From contig CAZMVD010000112.1 of the NCBI GenBank assembly GCA_964569425.1, positions 1 to 13,833 of the forward strand: a DNA stretch of 13,833 nt, written 5' to 3'. The DNA is from JACQXM01 sp964569425. GTDB taxonomy: Bacteria > Planctomycetota > Phycisphaerae > UBA1845. The notes beneath the pieces are model-generated. The model saw only the letters and a program-made list of their open reading frames with translations. It searched no databases and was not told where the DNA came from. Position numbers and translations under genes: made by a program. Shown piece after piece: positions 6,729-13,833 of the stretch. The stretch's first letter is position 1, and every line of letters starts with the position of its first letter.

Positions 6729-7800
6729 CGTTCAACACCGGCGGGGACACTCCCCCCGCCGCGCGCTGCGGCCGCCGGGCCAGCGTGCACGCCAGACGAA
6801 TGGCCTCTTTCATGCTCCCCGCATCGGCCATGTTGGTCCCCGCAATGTCAAAGGCAGTACCGTGATCGACACTGGTGCGCACCACTGGAAGCCCCAGCGT
6901 CACATTGACCGCGCTGTGAAACGCCGCCATCTTGATCGGAATCAGGCCCTGGTCGTGGTACATCGCCACAATACCGTCAAAACGCATTCGATTCTTCTCG
7001 ATGAACAGCGTATCGGCAGGGAACGGGCCTTCGACGTCAATCCCCCCGTTCCGCGCCATCTGCATGGCCGGTTCGATCACCCGCCGCTCCTCATCGCCGA
7101 AACGCCCCTCCTCCCCGGCGTGGGGATTGAGACCCGCCACCGCCAGCCGCGGGTGCGCAATGCCGAACCAGCGCGTCAGCGCCTCGTGCAACAGGTCGAT
7201 CGGCTGAAACACCAACCCGATCGTGAAGTGGTTCCGCAATTCAAACAGCCCCAAATGGGCACTCGCCAGCGCCACCCGCATCCCTCCGCCCACAAACGCC
7301 ATGGTCACGCGGGGACAGTGCAGCGCATCGGCCAGCTTTTCGGTGTGTCCGGGAAACCGGCAGCCGGCAAGCTGCCAACTGACCTTGTGGATCGGCCCGG
7401 TGACCATCGCCTGCGCCTTGCCGCACTTGACCGCGGCGATCCCGGCTTCCAGGAAACGCAGCGACAGTCGCCCGCCCTCCGCCGTGGGGCGCGGGTTCAC
7501 CCAGAAGCCCGCCCCATACTCGTCATAATCCACCACCACCACGCCCGAATCCACTCGGTGAGTGTCATCGGGTGGCACCGAAAACCAGAAGGGACGGATG
7601 CCTGCCGCATCGGCCGCACCCGCCAGAACCTCCTCCAGACCGTGCACCACAAATCGCCCCAGGCCGCGGATCACCGGATCGGCCAGCGCCTTGACGATCA
7701 CCTCGGCCCCGATGCCCGCCGGATCCCCCATCGTCACCACGATGAGCGGCCGGTCCGCATCGTGGCTTTCGGACGCCATGTTGTTCACGGGCGAGTTCAT
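6721..7800 (-). CDS. pdxA: 4-hydroxythreonine-4-phosphate dehydrogenase
   Basis: This 359-residue cytoplasmic enzyme oxidises 4-phosphohydroxy-L-threonine with NAD+; the decarboxylated product is condensed by PdxJ with deoxyxylulose phosphate to give pyridoxine 5'-phosphate. Family signatures are clear: VTMGDPAGIGAEV (22-34), VTGPIHK (133-139), PGHTE with metal ligand His152, NPHAGEEGRFGDEE with His227, GPFPADTLF (258-266), YHDQGLIPIKM with His282, and the C-terminal VRTSVDHGTAFDIAGT (307-322). All three divalent-metal histidines are present, so the enzyme should be active. The frame is open to 8088, but the start at 7800 forms an ATGA overlap with the ribE stop and gives a normal PdxA length. 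A second ATG at 7779 is an alternative. Expression is probably translationally coupled to ribE. Confidence 0.95.
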   Translation of the reverse strand: MNSPVNNMASESHDADRPLIVVTMGDPAGIGAEVIVKALADPVIRGLGRFVVHGLEEVLAGAADAAGIRPFWFSVPPDDTHRVDSGVVVVDYDEYGAGFWVNPRPTAEGGRLSLRFLEAGIAAVKCGKAQAMVTGPIHKVSWQLAGCRFPGHTEKLADALHCPRVTMAFVGGGMRVALASAHLGLFELRNHFTIGLVFQPIDLLHEALTRWFGIAHPRLAVAGLNPHAGEEGRFGDEERRVIEPAMQMARNGGIDVEGPFPADTLFIEKNRMRFDGIVAMYHDQGLIPIKMAAFHSAVNVTLGLPVVRTSVDHGTAFDIAGTNMADAGSMKEAIRLACTLARRPQRAAGGVSPPVLNAP

Positions 7801-8441
7801 GCAAAGCCCGCCTCGCGCAACGCCGCCAGCGACAGCCGCCCCGTGCCCATCACTTCTCCCAGGCGCTGTACGATCGTACGGGTCAGGATATCCGTTTCCA
7901 CATTCACCCGTTGGCCCGCGCGCAATTCGCCCAGCGTCGTCCTTTGCAGCGTGGTCGGGATCAGCGCCACACTGAACGATGTTCCGCGAACCGCGGCGAT
8001 GGTCAGTGAAACCCCTTCGATGGCCACCGAACCTTTGGGAATCAGGTACGGCATGAGGTTGGGTTCCGGGCACATCCACAGCACCCACTCCCGGGCGCCT
8101 GATTCGACACGCTCCACCGTGGCAGTGCCGTCCACGTGCCCCTGCACAAAGTGCCCGTCGAGCCGGTCTCCCACTCGCAGCTCACGCTCCAGATTGACGC
8201 GATCCCCCGCCCGCAGGGAGCCCAGCGTCGATTTCGACAGCGTCTCAGCGATGACGTCGAAATCGAGTACCGTGCCCGCCACTTCGGTCACTGTCAGGCA
8301 CACCCCGCCCACCGCCACGCTCGCCCCCGGCTCCACGCCCTCCGCGACTACCCCGGCATCCACGCGCAGACGGCGCCCACCGGTCACAGACTGTGCCGCC
8401 ATGATCGTTCCCGTGCGTTCCACAATGCCTGTGAACATCAT
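7797..8441 (-). CDS. ribE: Riboflavin synthase, alpha subunit
   Basis: This 214-residue protein catalyses dismutation of two 6,7-dimethyl-8-ribityllumazine molecules to riboflavin, the last step of vitamin B2 synthesis, normally as a homotrimer in the cytoplasm. It has the two tandem lumazine-binding barrels of the family. Barrel one opens with MFTGIVERTGTI and includes VAVGGVCLTV (41-50) and FVQGHVDGTA (98-107). Barrel two has GSVAIEGVSLTI (136-147) and IPTTLQRTTLGEL (161-173). Length matches the usual 200-220 residues. The gene is called ribE in some organisms and ribC in others. ATG 8441 is immediately followed by a second ATG at 8438, and either could be used; no Shine-Dalgarno sequence precedes them. 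The stop overlaps the pdxA start as ATGA. No FMN riboswitch leader is present. Confidence 0.95.
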   Translation of the reverse strand: MMFTGIVERTGTIMAAQSVTGGRRLRVDAGVVAEGVEPGASVAVGGVCLTVTEVAGTVLDFDVIAETLSKSTLGSLRAGDRVNLERELRVGDRLDGHFVQGHVDGTATVERVESGAREWVLWMCPEPNLMPYLIPKGSVAIEGVSLTIAAVRGTSFSVALIPTTLQRTTLGELRAGQRVNVETDILTRTIVQRLGEVMGTGRLSLAALREAGFA

Positions 8442-8447
8442 GTACAG

Positions 8448-8475
8448 CTTATCATCGGGCCAGGTATTGTTCCAA
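8448..8475 (-). promoter_or_regulatory. Promoter candidate for ribE-pdxA, implying a leaderless mRNA
   Basis: On the minus strand TTGGAA (8470-8475, four of six) and GATAAG (8448-8453, four of six) are 16 bases apart. The transcription start would fall at about 8441, the A of the first ATG. This agrees with the absence of a ribosome-binding site. Both boxes are only moderate matches. Confidence 0.3.
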
Positions 8476-8576
8476 TCGAACCACCTTCAGCGCCCTCGAT
8501 CTGTTCGCGCGTCTCGCCCGCCGCTACCCCCGCCATCGGTCACCGCACCACGCCACACTTTTCGACGGCCCGCCGA

Positions 8577-8604
8577 TTGACCTTGCCCACGCCCTGGCGA
8601 TACT
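8577..8604 (+). promoter_or_regulatory. Promoter candidate for the Tricorn homologue
   Basis: TTGACC (8577-8582, five of six) and GATACT (8599-8604, four of six) are 16 bases apart. Transcription would begin near 8611, leaving about 40 bases before the ATG at 8652. The divergent ribE promoter lies about 100 bases to the left in the same 210-base gap. Confidence 0.4.
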
Positions 8605-8651
8605 GCCCTGTCCGGAAAAACAACCGGAACTCATGCGAAAGGCAGGTACCG

Positions 8652-11600
8652 ATGATGATTCGAAGGATGATGTTGTTCACAGTGTTGGCCGGCCTGCCCG
8701 CCTGCGCACAGGAGCGAACCTCCCCGCCGGCAACCTCTGCCCCCGAGCCGCGCGCCGTTCAGCCCGTCGCGAACGGTGAGCACCGCCCGCACGCCGGCAT
8801 GATTCGCTACGCCGACATCAGCGCCACGCACATCGCCTTCGTCTATGCCAACGACATCTGGATCGTCCCGCGCGAAGGCGGCCTCGCTTCTCCACTGGCC
8901 AGCCCTCCCGGACAGGAATCCTTTCCCCGTTTCAGCCCCGACGGCAATACCATCGCCTTCATGGGCAACTACGACGGGAACACCGACCTCTACGTCATCC
9001 CGCGCGACGGCGGTGTGCCCGTCCGCGTCACCTACCACCCCGCCGTCGAAGCCCTTTGTGATTGGACCCCCGACGGCCAGTTACTCTATTTCTCTAACGC
9101 CCTCGCCGGGTTGCAGCGCCAAACGCAGTTATTCACCGTCCCACCGCAGGGCGGCCTGCCCACACGGCTCCCCGTCCCCTACGGCGCCAACGGCGCCGTC
9201 AGCCCCGACGGGCAATGGCTCGCCTACACCCCCCACTCGCGCGACCACCGCACCTGGAAGCGCTACCGCGGCGGCATGGCCACGGACATCTGGCTGTTTC
9301 ACCTGACCAACCACACCTCCAAGCGCATCACCGCGTGGGAGGGAACCGATTCCCAGCCCATGTGGCACGGTAAAAAGGTCTACTACCTCTCCGACGAAGG
9401 ACCGGAACACCGGCTGAACATCTGGTCCTACAACACGTTAGACGGCAAGCGCACCAAGATCACGCACCTGAAGGACTTCGACGTGAAGTGGCCCGCCATT
9501 GGCCCGGGCCCCGATGGCGCCGGCGAGATCGTCTTCCAGTACGGCCCCGAACTGAAGGTGCTCGACCTGAGCACCAACGATCTCCGCACGGTCGTCATCC
9601 GCGTCCCCGGCGATCGCCCGCGCATCCGCCCCCGTGAAGTCGACGCAAGCAAGAACATTGCCGCCGCGGACCTTTCCTCCACCGGCAAGCGCGCCGTGTT
9701 CGAGGCCCGCGGGGACATCTGGACCGTCCCCGCCAAACACGGCACCCCGCGCAACCTCACCCGCACCGGCGGCGCCGCCGAACGCGACCCCGCCTGGAGC
9801 CCCGACGGCCGCTGGGTCGCCTACTTCGGCGATGCCACCGGCGAATACGAACTCTACCTCGCCCCCTCCGACGGCCGCGGCGAAACCCGACAGCTCACCA
9901 GCGACGGCACGGCTTACCGTTACAACCCCACATGGTCGCCCGATTCCAAACACATCGCCTTCTCCGACAAGACCGGCGCCATGTTCCTGCACACCGTCGA
10001 ATCCGGCGAAACCAGCCACTTCGACACCGAACCCTGGGCCGCCCAGCAGCGCATGCGCTGGTCGCCCGATTCCCGCTGGATCACCTACGCCAAAACCGGT
10101 GACAACCGCGTGTCATCGATCTGGCTCTACGACGCGACCGGCCGACAAACTCACCAGGTCACCGCGGGCATGTTCAACGACGACTCGCCCACCTTCGACC
10201 GCAAGGGCGATTACTTGTACTTCGCCGGCGGCCGCGCCTTCTCCGCCCCCAACTACGAAGATTTCGGCACTACCTTCATTTACGGCAACACCCAGCAGCT
10301 CGTGGCCGTGCCTCTCCGCGCCAAGGTCGGCTCCCCCTGGGCCCCCAAGAGCGACGAAGAAACCTGGAACGACGAGAAAAAGAAAGACGCCGACGACAAC
10401 GAGAAGAGCGGCAAGGAAGACGGAAAAGAAAGCAGCGACAACGGCGAGAAAAACGACAACGCCGAACCGGCGGACCAGCCGCCTGACGAGAAGAAGGACG
10501 ACGAATCAAAAGACACCGACGAACCGAAGGAAAAGGAATCCGACGAAGAAAAGCCCGCGGACAAGAAAAAGAAAAAGGAAGTCAAGCCCGTTGAGATCGA
10601 ACTCGACGGCTTCGAAGCCCGCGCCATCGCCCTCCCTCTCGAAAAAGGCCGCTTCGCCGGGCTGGAGGTCAACCACAAGGGTCACCTCCTCTACCAGCGC
10701 CTGCCCCTCCGCGGAACACGCGAACGCCCCACCCTCCACATCTTCGACCCCAAGGACGAAGAGAAAAAGGAAAAAACGGTCATCGAGGACGTGCGCCTCG
10801 CCGTCCTCTCCGCCGACGGCAAGAAGCTCCTCGTCCGCAAAGACGACAAGTACGCCATCATCGACGCCGCCCCCAAGCAGAAATTCGAAAAGCCGCTATC
10901 ACTCACGACTATGACCACCACCGTCCAGCCGCGCGAAGAATGGCGCCAGATTTTCCACGAAGCCTGGCGCGTGCAGCGCGATTTCTTCTACGACCCCACC
11001 ATGCACGGCGTCGATTGGCCCAACATGCGTGAACAGTACGCCCGCCTGCTCGAAGACTGTGCCTCCCGTGAAGACGTGACTTACGTCATCGGCGAACTCA
11101 TCTCCGAGCTCAACGTCGGCCACGCCTACGCCCGCGGCGGCGGCGACCTCGAAGAAACCCCCAAGCTCTCCGTCGGCCTGCTCGGCGCCGACTTCGCCCT
11201 CGACGGCGCCGCCTACCGCATCACCAAAATCTACCGCGGCGCCCCCTGGGACCTCGACGCCCGCGGCCCCCTCGCCGTGCCCGGCCTCGATATCAAAGAA
11301 GGCGATTACCTCCTGGCCGTCAACGGCCGCCCCGTCGACCCCGCCAAGGACCCCTGGGCCGCCTTCCTCAATCTCGGCGGCAAGACCGTCACCATCTCCG
11401 TCTCCGACAAGCCGCAGATCGATGACACCGCTCGACACCTGGTCGTCGAACTGGTCGACGACGAAGGCGAGCTGCGCTACCGCGATTGGATTGAAACTAA
11501 CCGCGCCTACGTCGATCAGAAAAGCGGCGGAAAGGTCGGCTACATCTACGTACCCAACACCGGCGTCGGCGGCCAGAACGACCTCTTCCGCCAGTTCTAC

Positions 11601-12158
11601 GGGCAGACCGGCAAACAGGCGCTCATCATCGACGAACGCTGGAACGGCGGCGGGCAGATCCCCACCCGTTTCATCGAACTGCTCAACCGCCCCATCGCCA
11701 ACTACTGGGCGCGGCGCGACGGGCACGACTGGCCCTGGCCGCCCGACGCCCACCAGGGGCCCAAGTGCATGTTGATCAACGGCCTCGCCGGCTCCGGCGG
11801 CGACTACTTTCCCTGGTATTTCCGGGCGCGCAACGTCGGCAAGCTCATCGGCATGCGCACCTGGGGCGGACTGGTGGGCATCTCCGGCAACCCCCAGCTC
11901 ATTGACGGCGGCAACGTCACCGCACCCACGTTCGCCTTCTACGAAACCGACGGCACCTGGGGTGTCGAAGGCCACGGCGTCGATCCCGACATCGAGGTCA
12001 TCGACGACCCTGCGCTCATGGTCAACGGCGGCGACCCGCAGCTCGACGCCGCCATCAACCTGATGCTTGAGGAAGTACGAAAGAACCCCTACCAGCCGCC
12101 CAAGCGACCGGCCTACCCCGACCGCAGCGGCATGGGCATTACCGACGACGATAAATAA
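8652..12158 (+). CDS. Tricorn protease homologue (S41 family), exported
   Basis: This 1168-residue serine peptidase has the order of Thermoplasma Tricorn. A signal peptide (MMIRRMMLFTVLAGLPACAQ) could be processed by signal peptidase I, or by lipoprotein processing at Cys18. Next come two WD-like propellers, about 45-320 and 335-740, with repeated SPDG/SPDS motifs and the signature DIWLFHLTNHTSKRITAWE (212-230). Then the C1 helical domain (755-830), a PDZ region (about 838-925) and the C2 catalytic domain. Catalytic residues visible are His824 (LNVGHAY), Ser1048 (LAGSGGDYF) and Glu1106 (WGVEGHGVDPD). The position of Thermoplasma Ser745, next to the catalytic His, is Gly823. Residues about 566-645 are a Lys/Asp/Glu-rich, presumably disordered insertion inside propeller two. 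I chose ATG 8652 (or 8655) because it starts the signal peptide and has AGGCAGG just upstream; the frame upstream to 8136 is antisense to ribE. It probably degrades oligopeptides in the periplasm. Confidence 0.93.
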   Translation: MMIRRMMLFTVLAGLPACAQERTSPPATSAPEPRAVQPVANGEHRPHAGMIRYADISATHIAFVYANDIWIVPREGGLASPLASPPGQESFPRFSPDGNTIAFMGNYDGNTDLYVIPRDGGVPVRVTYHPAVEALCDWTPDGQLLYFSNALAGLQRQTQLFTVPPQGGLPTRLPVPYGANGAVSPDGQWLAYTPHSRDHRTWKRYRGGMATDIWLFHLTNHTSKRITAWEGTDSQPMWHGKKVYYLSDEGPEHRLNIWSYNTLDGKRTKITHLKDFDVKWPAIGPGPDGAGEIVFQYGPELKVLDLSTNDLRTVVIRVPGDRPRIRPREVDASKNIAAADLSSTGKRAVFEARGDIWTVPAKHGTPRNLTRTGGAAERDPAWSPDGRWVAYFGDATGEYELYLAPSDGRGETRQLTSDGTAYRYNPTWSPDSKHIAFSDKTGAMFLHTVESGETSHFDTEPWAAQQRMRWSPDSRWITYAKTGDNRVSSIWLYDATGRQTHQVTAGMFNDDSPTFDRKGDYLYFAGGRAFSAPNYEDFGTTFIYGNTQQLVAVPLRAKVGSPWAPKSDEETWNDEKKKDADDNEKSGKEDGKESSDNGEKNDNAEPADQPPDEKKDDESKDTDEPKEKESDEEKPADKKKKKEVKPVEIELDGFEARAIALPLEKGRFAGLEVNHKGHLLYQRLPLRGTRERPTLHIFDPKDEEKKEKTVIEDVRLAVLSADGKKLLVRKDDKYAIIDAAPKQKFEKPLSLTTMTTTVQPREEWRQIFHEAWRVQRDFFYDPTMHGVDWPNMREQYARLLEDCASREDVTYVIGELISELNVGHAYARGGGDLEETPKLSVGLLGADFALDGAAYRITKIYRGAPWDLDARGPLAVPGLDIKEGDYLLAVNGRPVDPAKDPWAAFLNLGGKTVTISVSDKPQIDDTARHLVVELVDDEGELRYRDWIETNRAYVDQKSGGKVGYIYVPNTGVGGQNDLFRQFYGQTGKQALIIDERWNGGGQIPTRFIELLNRPIANYWARRDGHDWPWPPDAHQGPKCMLINGLAGSGGDYFPWYFRARNVGKLIGMRTWGGLVGISGNPQLIDGGNVTAPTFAFYETDGTWGVEGHGVDPDIEVIDDPALMVNGGDPQLDAAINLMLEEVRKNPYQPPKRPAYPDRSGMGITDDDK

Positions 12159-12252
12159 CGCACAACGGCCCCGCCACAACCATCGGCCGCAATCAGCTGA
12201 GGTGCGAGCGTCCTCGCCCGCGCGCCCACGCTATGTGTTGTCTTGTCTACCT

Positions 12253-12276
12253 CCCGCCACACGGAGGCTCGGTGGG
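12253..12276. repeat. Six-pair stem-loop in the gap after the Tricorn gene
   Basis: CCCGCC (12253-12258) pairs with GGTGGG (12271-12276), including one G-U pair, around a 12-base loop. No T-run follows. Together with the hairpin at 12317-12336 it may belong to one structured repeat element of about 100 bases between the convergent genes. Confidence 0.25.
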
Positions 12277-12316
12277 ATCGACACACGCTAGTCCGTCCGA
12301 ATTGCCTCAATACGAG

Positions 12317-12336
12317 CCGTGGGCGCAAGCCCGCGG
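12317..12336. repeat. GC-rich hairpin with GCAA tetraloop, possible dispersed planctomycete element
   Basis: CCGTGGGC (12317-12324) and GCCCGCGG (12329-12336) form an eight-pair stem with one G-U, closed by the GNRA tetraloop GCAA. It stands between the convergent Tricorn and zinc-ribbon genes. From memory, sequences of the form GAGCCGyGGGCG..AGCCCrCGG recur in intergenic regions of planctomycete genomes; I cannot verify that here. No T-run follows on either strand, so it is not a standard terminator. The gap 12159-12427 holds no credible gene. Confidence 0.45.
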
Positions 12337-12427
12337 TGCCGTCACCGAGGATTTGGAAAACGCCCCTTGGGACGCTTTGCATCAGGAAAACCGCACCCCA
12401 GTCGCAGCAAAGTCGATGAAGTAACTG

Positions 12428-13036
12428 TCAACGCGCTTGAGAATTTGAAACCTGCGCTGATCCGCCCTCAGTGGCAGAATCACTATGAACTACACCAGCT
12501 TGAGATTCGGTTCCGCACTCCGGACATTTGGGGCCAGGTAGTCCTCTAAGTGAATAGCCGCACTTCAGACAGCATCCCTTCTTGGCCCACCACCATCGAC
12601 GCGTCCGTTTGACAAGCAGAAACGCAAGCGGGACGAATGCGACGACGCCGCTGAGGATCCAGAACGGCAAGACGACAAGAATGCGCCGCATGAGAACTGG
12701 AACCCCAGTTTCATCCCTTGTCCTCGAATCCACTACGGTTGCCGATGCACGAAATCCCGCAACGCCAATGGCCCAAAGAGGATGTTCTTGTCCTGGCTCA
12801 ACACACAAGTTGCGCTCCTGAACGATGCTCGCGCCGTCAAAGTTCAGATCGAAAGTCAAGACTCCGTGTTTGAGTGACACATATTTCGCACAAATCAACG
12901 TGCGCATCGGAACCAAACTGACATCGTACGGTGGCTGAAGTCTGACAAAGAACCAGCAAAAACAGCTTGCCAGCGCGAGTAGGAGCCCTTGCCCGCCTAC
13001 AATTCCTAGAATCAATAGTACGGTACGCGATGTCAT
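12428..13036 (-). CDS. Membrane protein with C-terminal CPECG zinc ribbon, function unknown
   Basis: This 202-residue protein has an N-terminal membrane segment (about 6-31), an extracytoplasmic domain of about 85 residues, a second segment (about 119-141), a basic/aromatic boundary KRTRRWWWAKK (143-153) and a zinc ribbon in which Cys156, Cys159, Cys171 and Cys174 are arranged as CLKCGYSLRGLPGPKCPECG. By charge, the ribbon should face the cytoplasm. This two-helix plus CxxCGYxL...CPECG layout is, from memory, common among uncharacterised planctomycete proteins. The external part (MRTLICAKYVSLKHGVLTFD, 44-63) has no domain I recognise. The tail after residue 176 is Ser/Gly/Ala-rich. Only a weak ribosome-binding site precedes the ATG. 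Base composition is clearly AT-richer than the neighbours (a 60-base sample at 12841-12900 is 42% GC, against roughly 70% inside the Tricorn gene). It is convergent with the Tricorn gene. Confidence 0.75.
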   Translation of the reverse strand: MTSRTVLLILGIVGGQGLLLALASCFCWFFVRLQPPYDVSLVPMRTLICAKYVSLKHGVLTFDLNFDGASIVQERNLCVEPGQEHPLWAIGVAGFRASATVVDSRTRDETGVPVLMRRILVVLPFWILSGVVAFVPLAFLLVKRTRRWWWAKKGCCLKCGYSLRGLPGPKCPECGTESQAGVVHSDSATEGGSAQVSNSQAR

Positions 13037-13428
13037 TCTTGATATTCCACAAATACGCGCCTCAAAGCTGGCGGAAGTATGGGGTTCTTGGCTACGTTCG
13101 TCGCTCTTTCAATATGACCTCGCCGGAACGGGCGCCACCTTCTCGCTTGTCCGTGCATTCGCGAAAGGAATTCCCCTGCCTTGACTGATCACGCCCTCGT
13201 TCCCGCCATGCGGCCGAAATTACCGCAAATTCTCAGACTTCTTTGAAGCTGGCATTCGCCAATGCCTGGATCCGTTCCCGGTATTTCCAGCGCCAAACGT
13301 GCATATTCTGGAACAAGGGCCAGCTACATGCAAGCGCATCCACCAAGTCTTTCAACACCTACGTCCAGGTCTTTCATGCGAGCCGATGGCCAGATTTGCG
13401 AAATGCCGGGCGGACATTGTCAGTTCGA
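13037..13428. other. Gene-free low-GC interval
   Basis: I see no supportable gene in these 392 bases. Short frames on both strands have unlikely composition and no ribosome-binding sites. The interval should include the promoter of the zinc-ribbon gene, but I found no convincing -35/-10 pair. A short plus-strand stretch near 13215-13268 reads RNYRKFSDFFEAGIRQCL, faintly like the C-terminus of some transposases, flanked by stops; this is too little to call a pseudogene. Confidence 0.5.
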
Positions 13429-13833
13429 CTACAACCGATACCGCAACGTCGACACAAAATTGAGCGTATTGTACTCCTCCGGCCGGTACAGGTGAAACGA
13501 GTAGTGCATCGACAGGTTCCACGACCACCGCTCGCTCAGCGGCACCCCCCACCCCGCGCCCACCAGAAAGCTGAACACCCAGTCGCGCACCGTCACCTTG
13601 TCCTCGTAAACCACGAACGGCGCCACCGAAAAATGGCCCCGCCCCTCGGCGCTCACATAGCCCACCTCCGCCCCGGCCAGCACAAACGGACGGCTGCCGC
13701 GCAGCCGCTGCTCCAGCGTCATCTCCGCCCCGCGCCGCGGCAGCCCCCACGGGTACATCTCAAACACCACGCCGCTGTAGTAATAGCCGTACTTGAAGTC
13801 CACATCGAGGTTCAGGTTCAAAAACCGCTGGTG
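13429..13833 (-). CDS. C-terminal part of a beta-barrel-like outer-membrane protein (partial)
   Basis: The frame is open to the right edge, giving 134 residues that begin HQRFLNLNLDVDFKYG and end in a stop at 13429-13431. The sequence alternates hydrophobic and polar residues and is rich in Tyr, Phe, Trp and Gly: YGYYYSGVVFEMYPWG, FVLAGAEVGYVS, HFSVAPFVVYEDKV, WVFSFLVGAGWGVPL, WSWNLSMHYSFHLY and NTLNFVSTLRYRL. These look like six or more transmembrane beta-strands joined by short turns, with the final strand at the C-terminus, as in outer-membrane barrels. The terminal residue is Leu rather than the usual Phe. The N-terminus, any signal peptide and the family lie outside the window. Function is unknown. 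Confidence 0.65.
   Translation of the reverse strand, partial: HQRFLNLNLDVDFKYGYYYSGVVFEMYPWGLPRRGAEMTLEQRLRGSRPFVLAGAEVGYVSAEGRGHFSVAPFVVYEDKVTVRDWVFSFLVGAGWGVPLSERWSWNLSMHYSFHLYRPEEYNTLNFVSTLRYRL

Noticed and set aside
8136..8651. N-terminal extension of the Tricorn frame by 172 codons
   Set aside because: It overlaps ribE in antisense, looks non-coding, and would bury the signal peptide that begins at 8652.
8442..8651. Possible FMN riboswitch upstream of ribE
   Set aside because: The gap has no multi-helix FMN aptamer signature, and the best promoter leaves no leader.
9634..10914. 426-codon plus-strand frame inside the Tricorn gene
   Set aside because: Pro/Ser/Thr/Arg-only composition is a frame-shifted reading of the Tricorn coding sequence.
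10899..12179. 426-codon minus-strand frame opposite the Tricorn gene
   Set aside because: Low-complexity Val/Gly/Ala/Asp translation is the usual shadow of a high-GC gene; the plus strand carries all catalytic motifs.
12233..12424. 63-codon plus-strand frame after the Tricorn gene
   Set aside because: No ribosome-binding site, covers the hairpin element and has no recognisable domain; more likely a translation of a non-coding repeat.
13200..13268. Transposase-like fragment on the plus strand (RNYRKFSDFFEAGIRQCL)
   Set aside because: Only a faint resemblance over about 18 residues, bounded by stops, with no inverted repeats or catalytic residues nearby.

Overview
This is a GC-rich bacterial chromosome segment with ordinary housekeeping and phosphate-metabolism genes and one lower-GC accessory stretch. 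The best lineage guess is Planctomycetota, perhaps a Phycisphaerae-like group. The clues are a small membrane protein ending in the zinc ribbon CxxCGYxLRGL...CPECG, a C-terminal module I associate with many planctomycete proteins, a bacterial Tricorn-type protease with a long charged insertion, and a GNRA-capped GC-rich hairpin of a kind I recall as dispersed in such genomes. This is inference; no rRNA or other phylogenetic marker is present.

Layout. 1-318 (-) is the N-terminal part of a multi-pass membrane protein, possibly MFS. 470-5396 (-) is a compact polyphosphate operon transcribed as CHAD protein, then exopolyphosphatase (ppx), then polyphosphate kinase (ppk1). Both junctions are 4-base ATGA overlaps. 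5482-6402 (-), 85 bases upstream of the CHAD gene, encodes an exported SdiA-regulated/phytase-like beta-propeller protein; its leader has a TATAAT promoter candidate and a perfect 8+8 palindrome. 6721-8441 (-) is a two-gene cofactor operon, riboflavin synthase (ribE) then pdxA, again with an ATGA overlap, ending at a probable intrinsic terminator. 8652-12158 (+), divergent from ribE, encodes an exported 1168-residue Tricorn protease homologue. 12428-13036 (-) is the zinc-ribbon membrane protein in a markedly AT-richer stretch. 13429-13833 (-) is the C-terminal end of a beta-barrel-like protein cut by the window edge.

How the genes fit together. Ppk1 makes polyphosphate from ATP, Ppx degrades it and CHAD domains bind it, so one transcript would carry synthesis, breakdown and binding at coupled stoichiometry. 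The phytase-like gene upstream could be a phosphate-related partner, but that link is only positional. ribE and pdxA serve riboflavin/FMN and PLP synthesis; the two pathways meet because PdxH is an FMN enzyme. The Tricorn homologue probably processes peptides outside the cytoplasm.

I did not find a CRISPR array, tRNA, rRNA, complete insertion sequence or clear defence system. The least-explained parts are the regulatory palindromes at 6449-6593, the leader hairpin at 5419-5450 and the low-GC interval at about 12430-13430.
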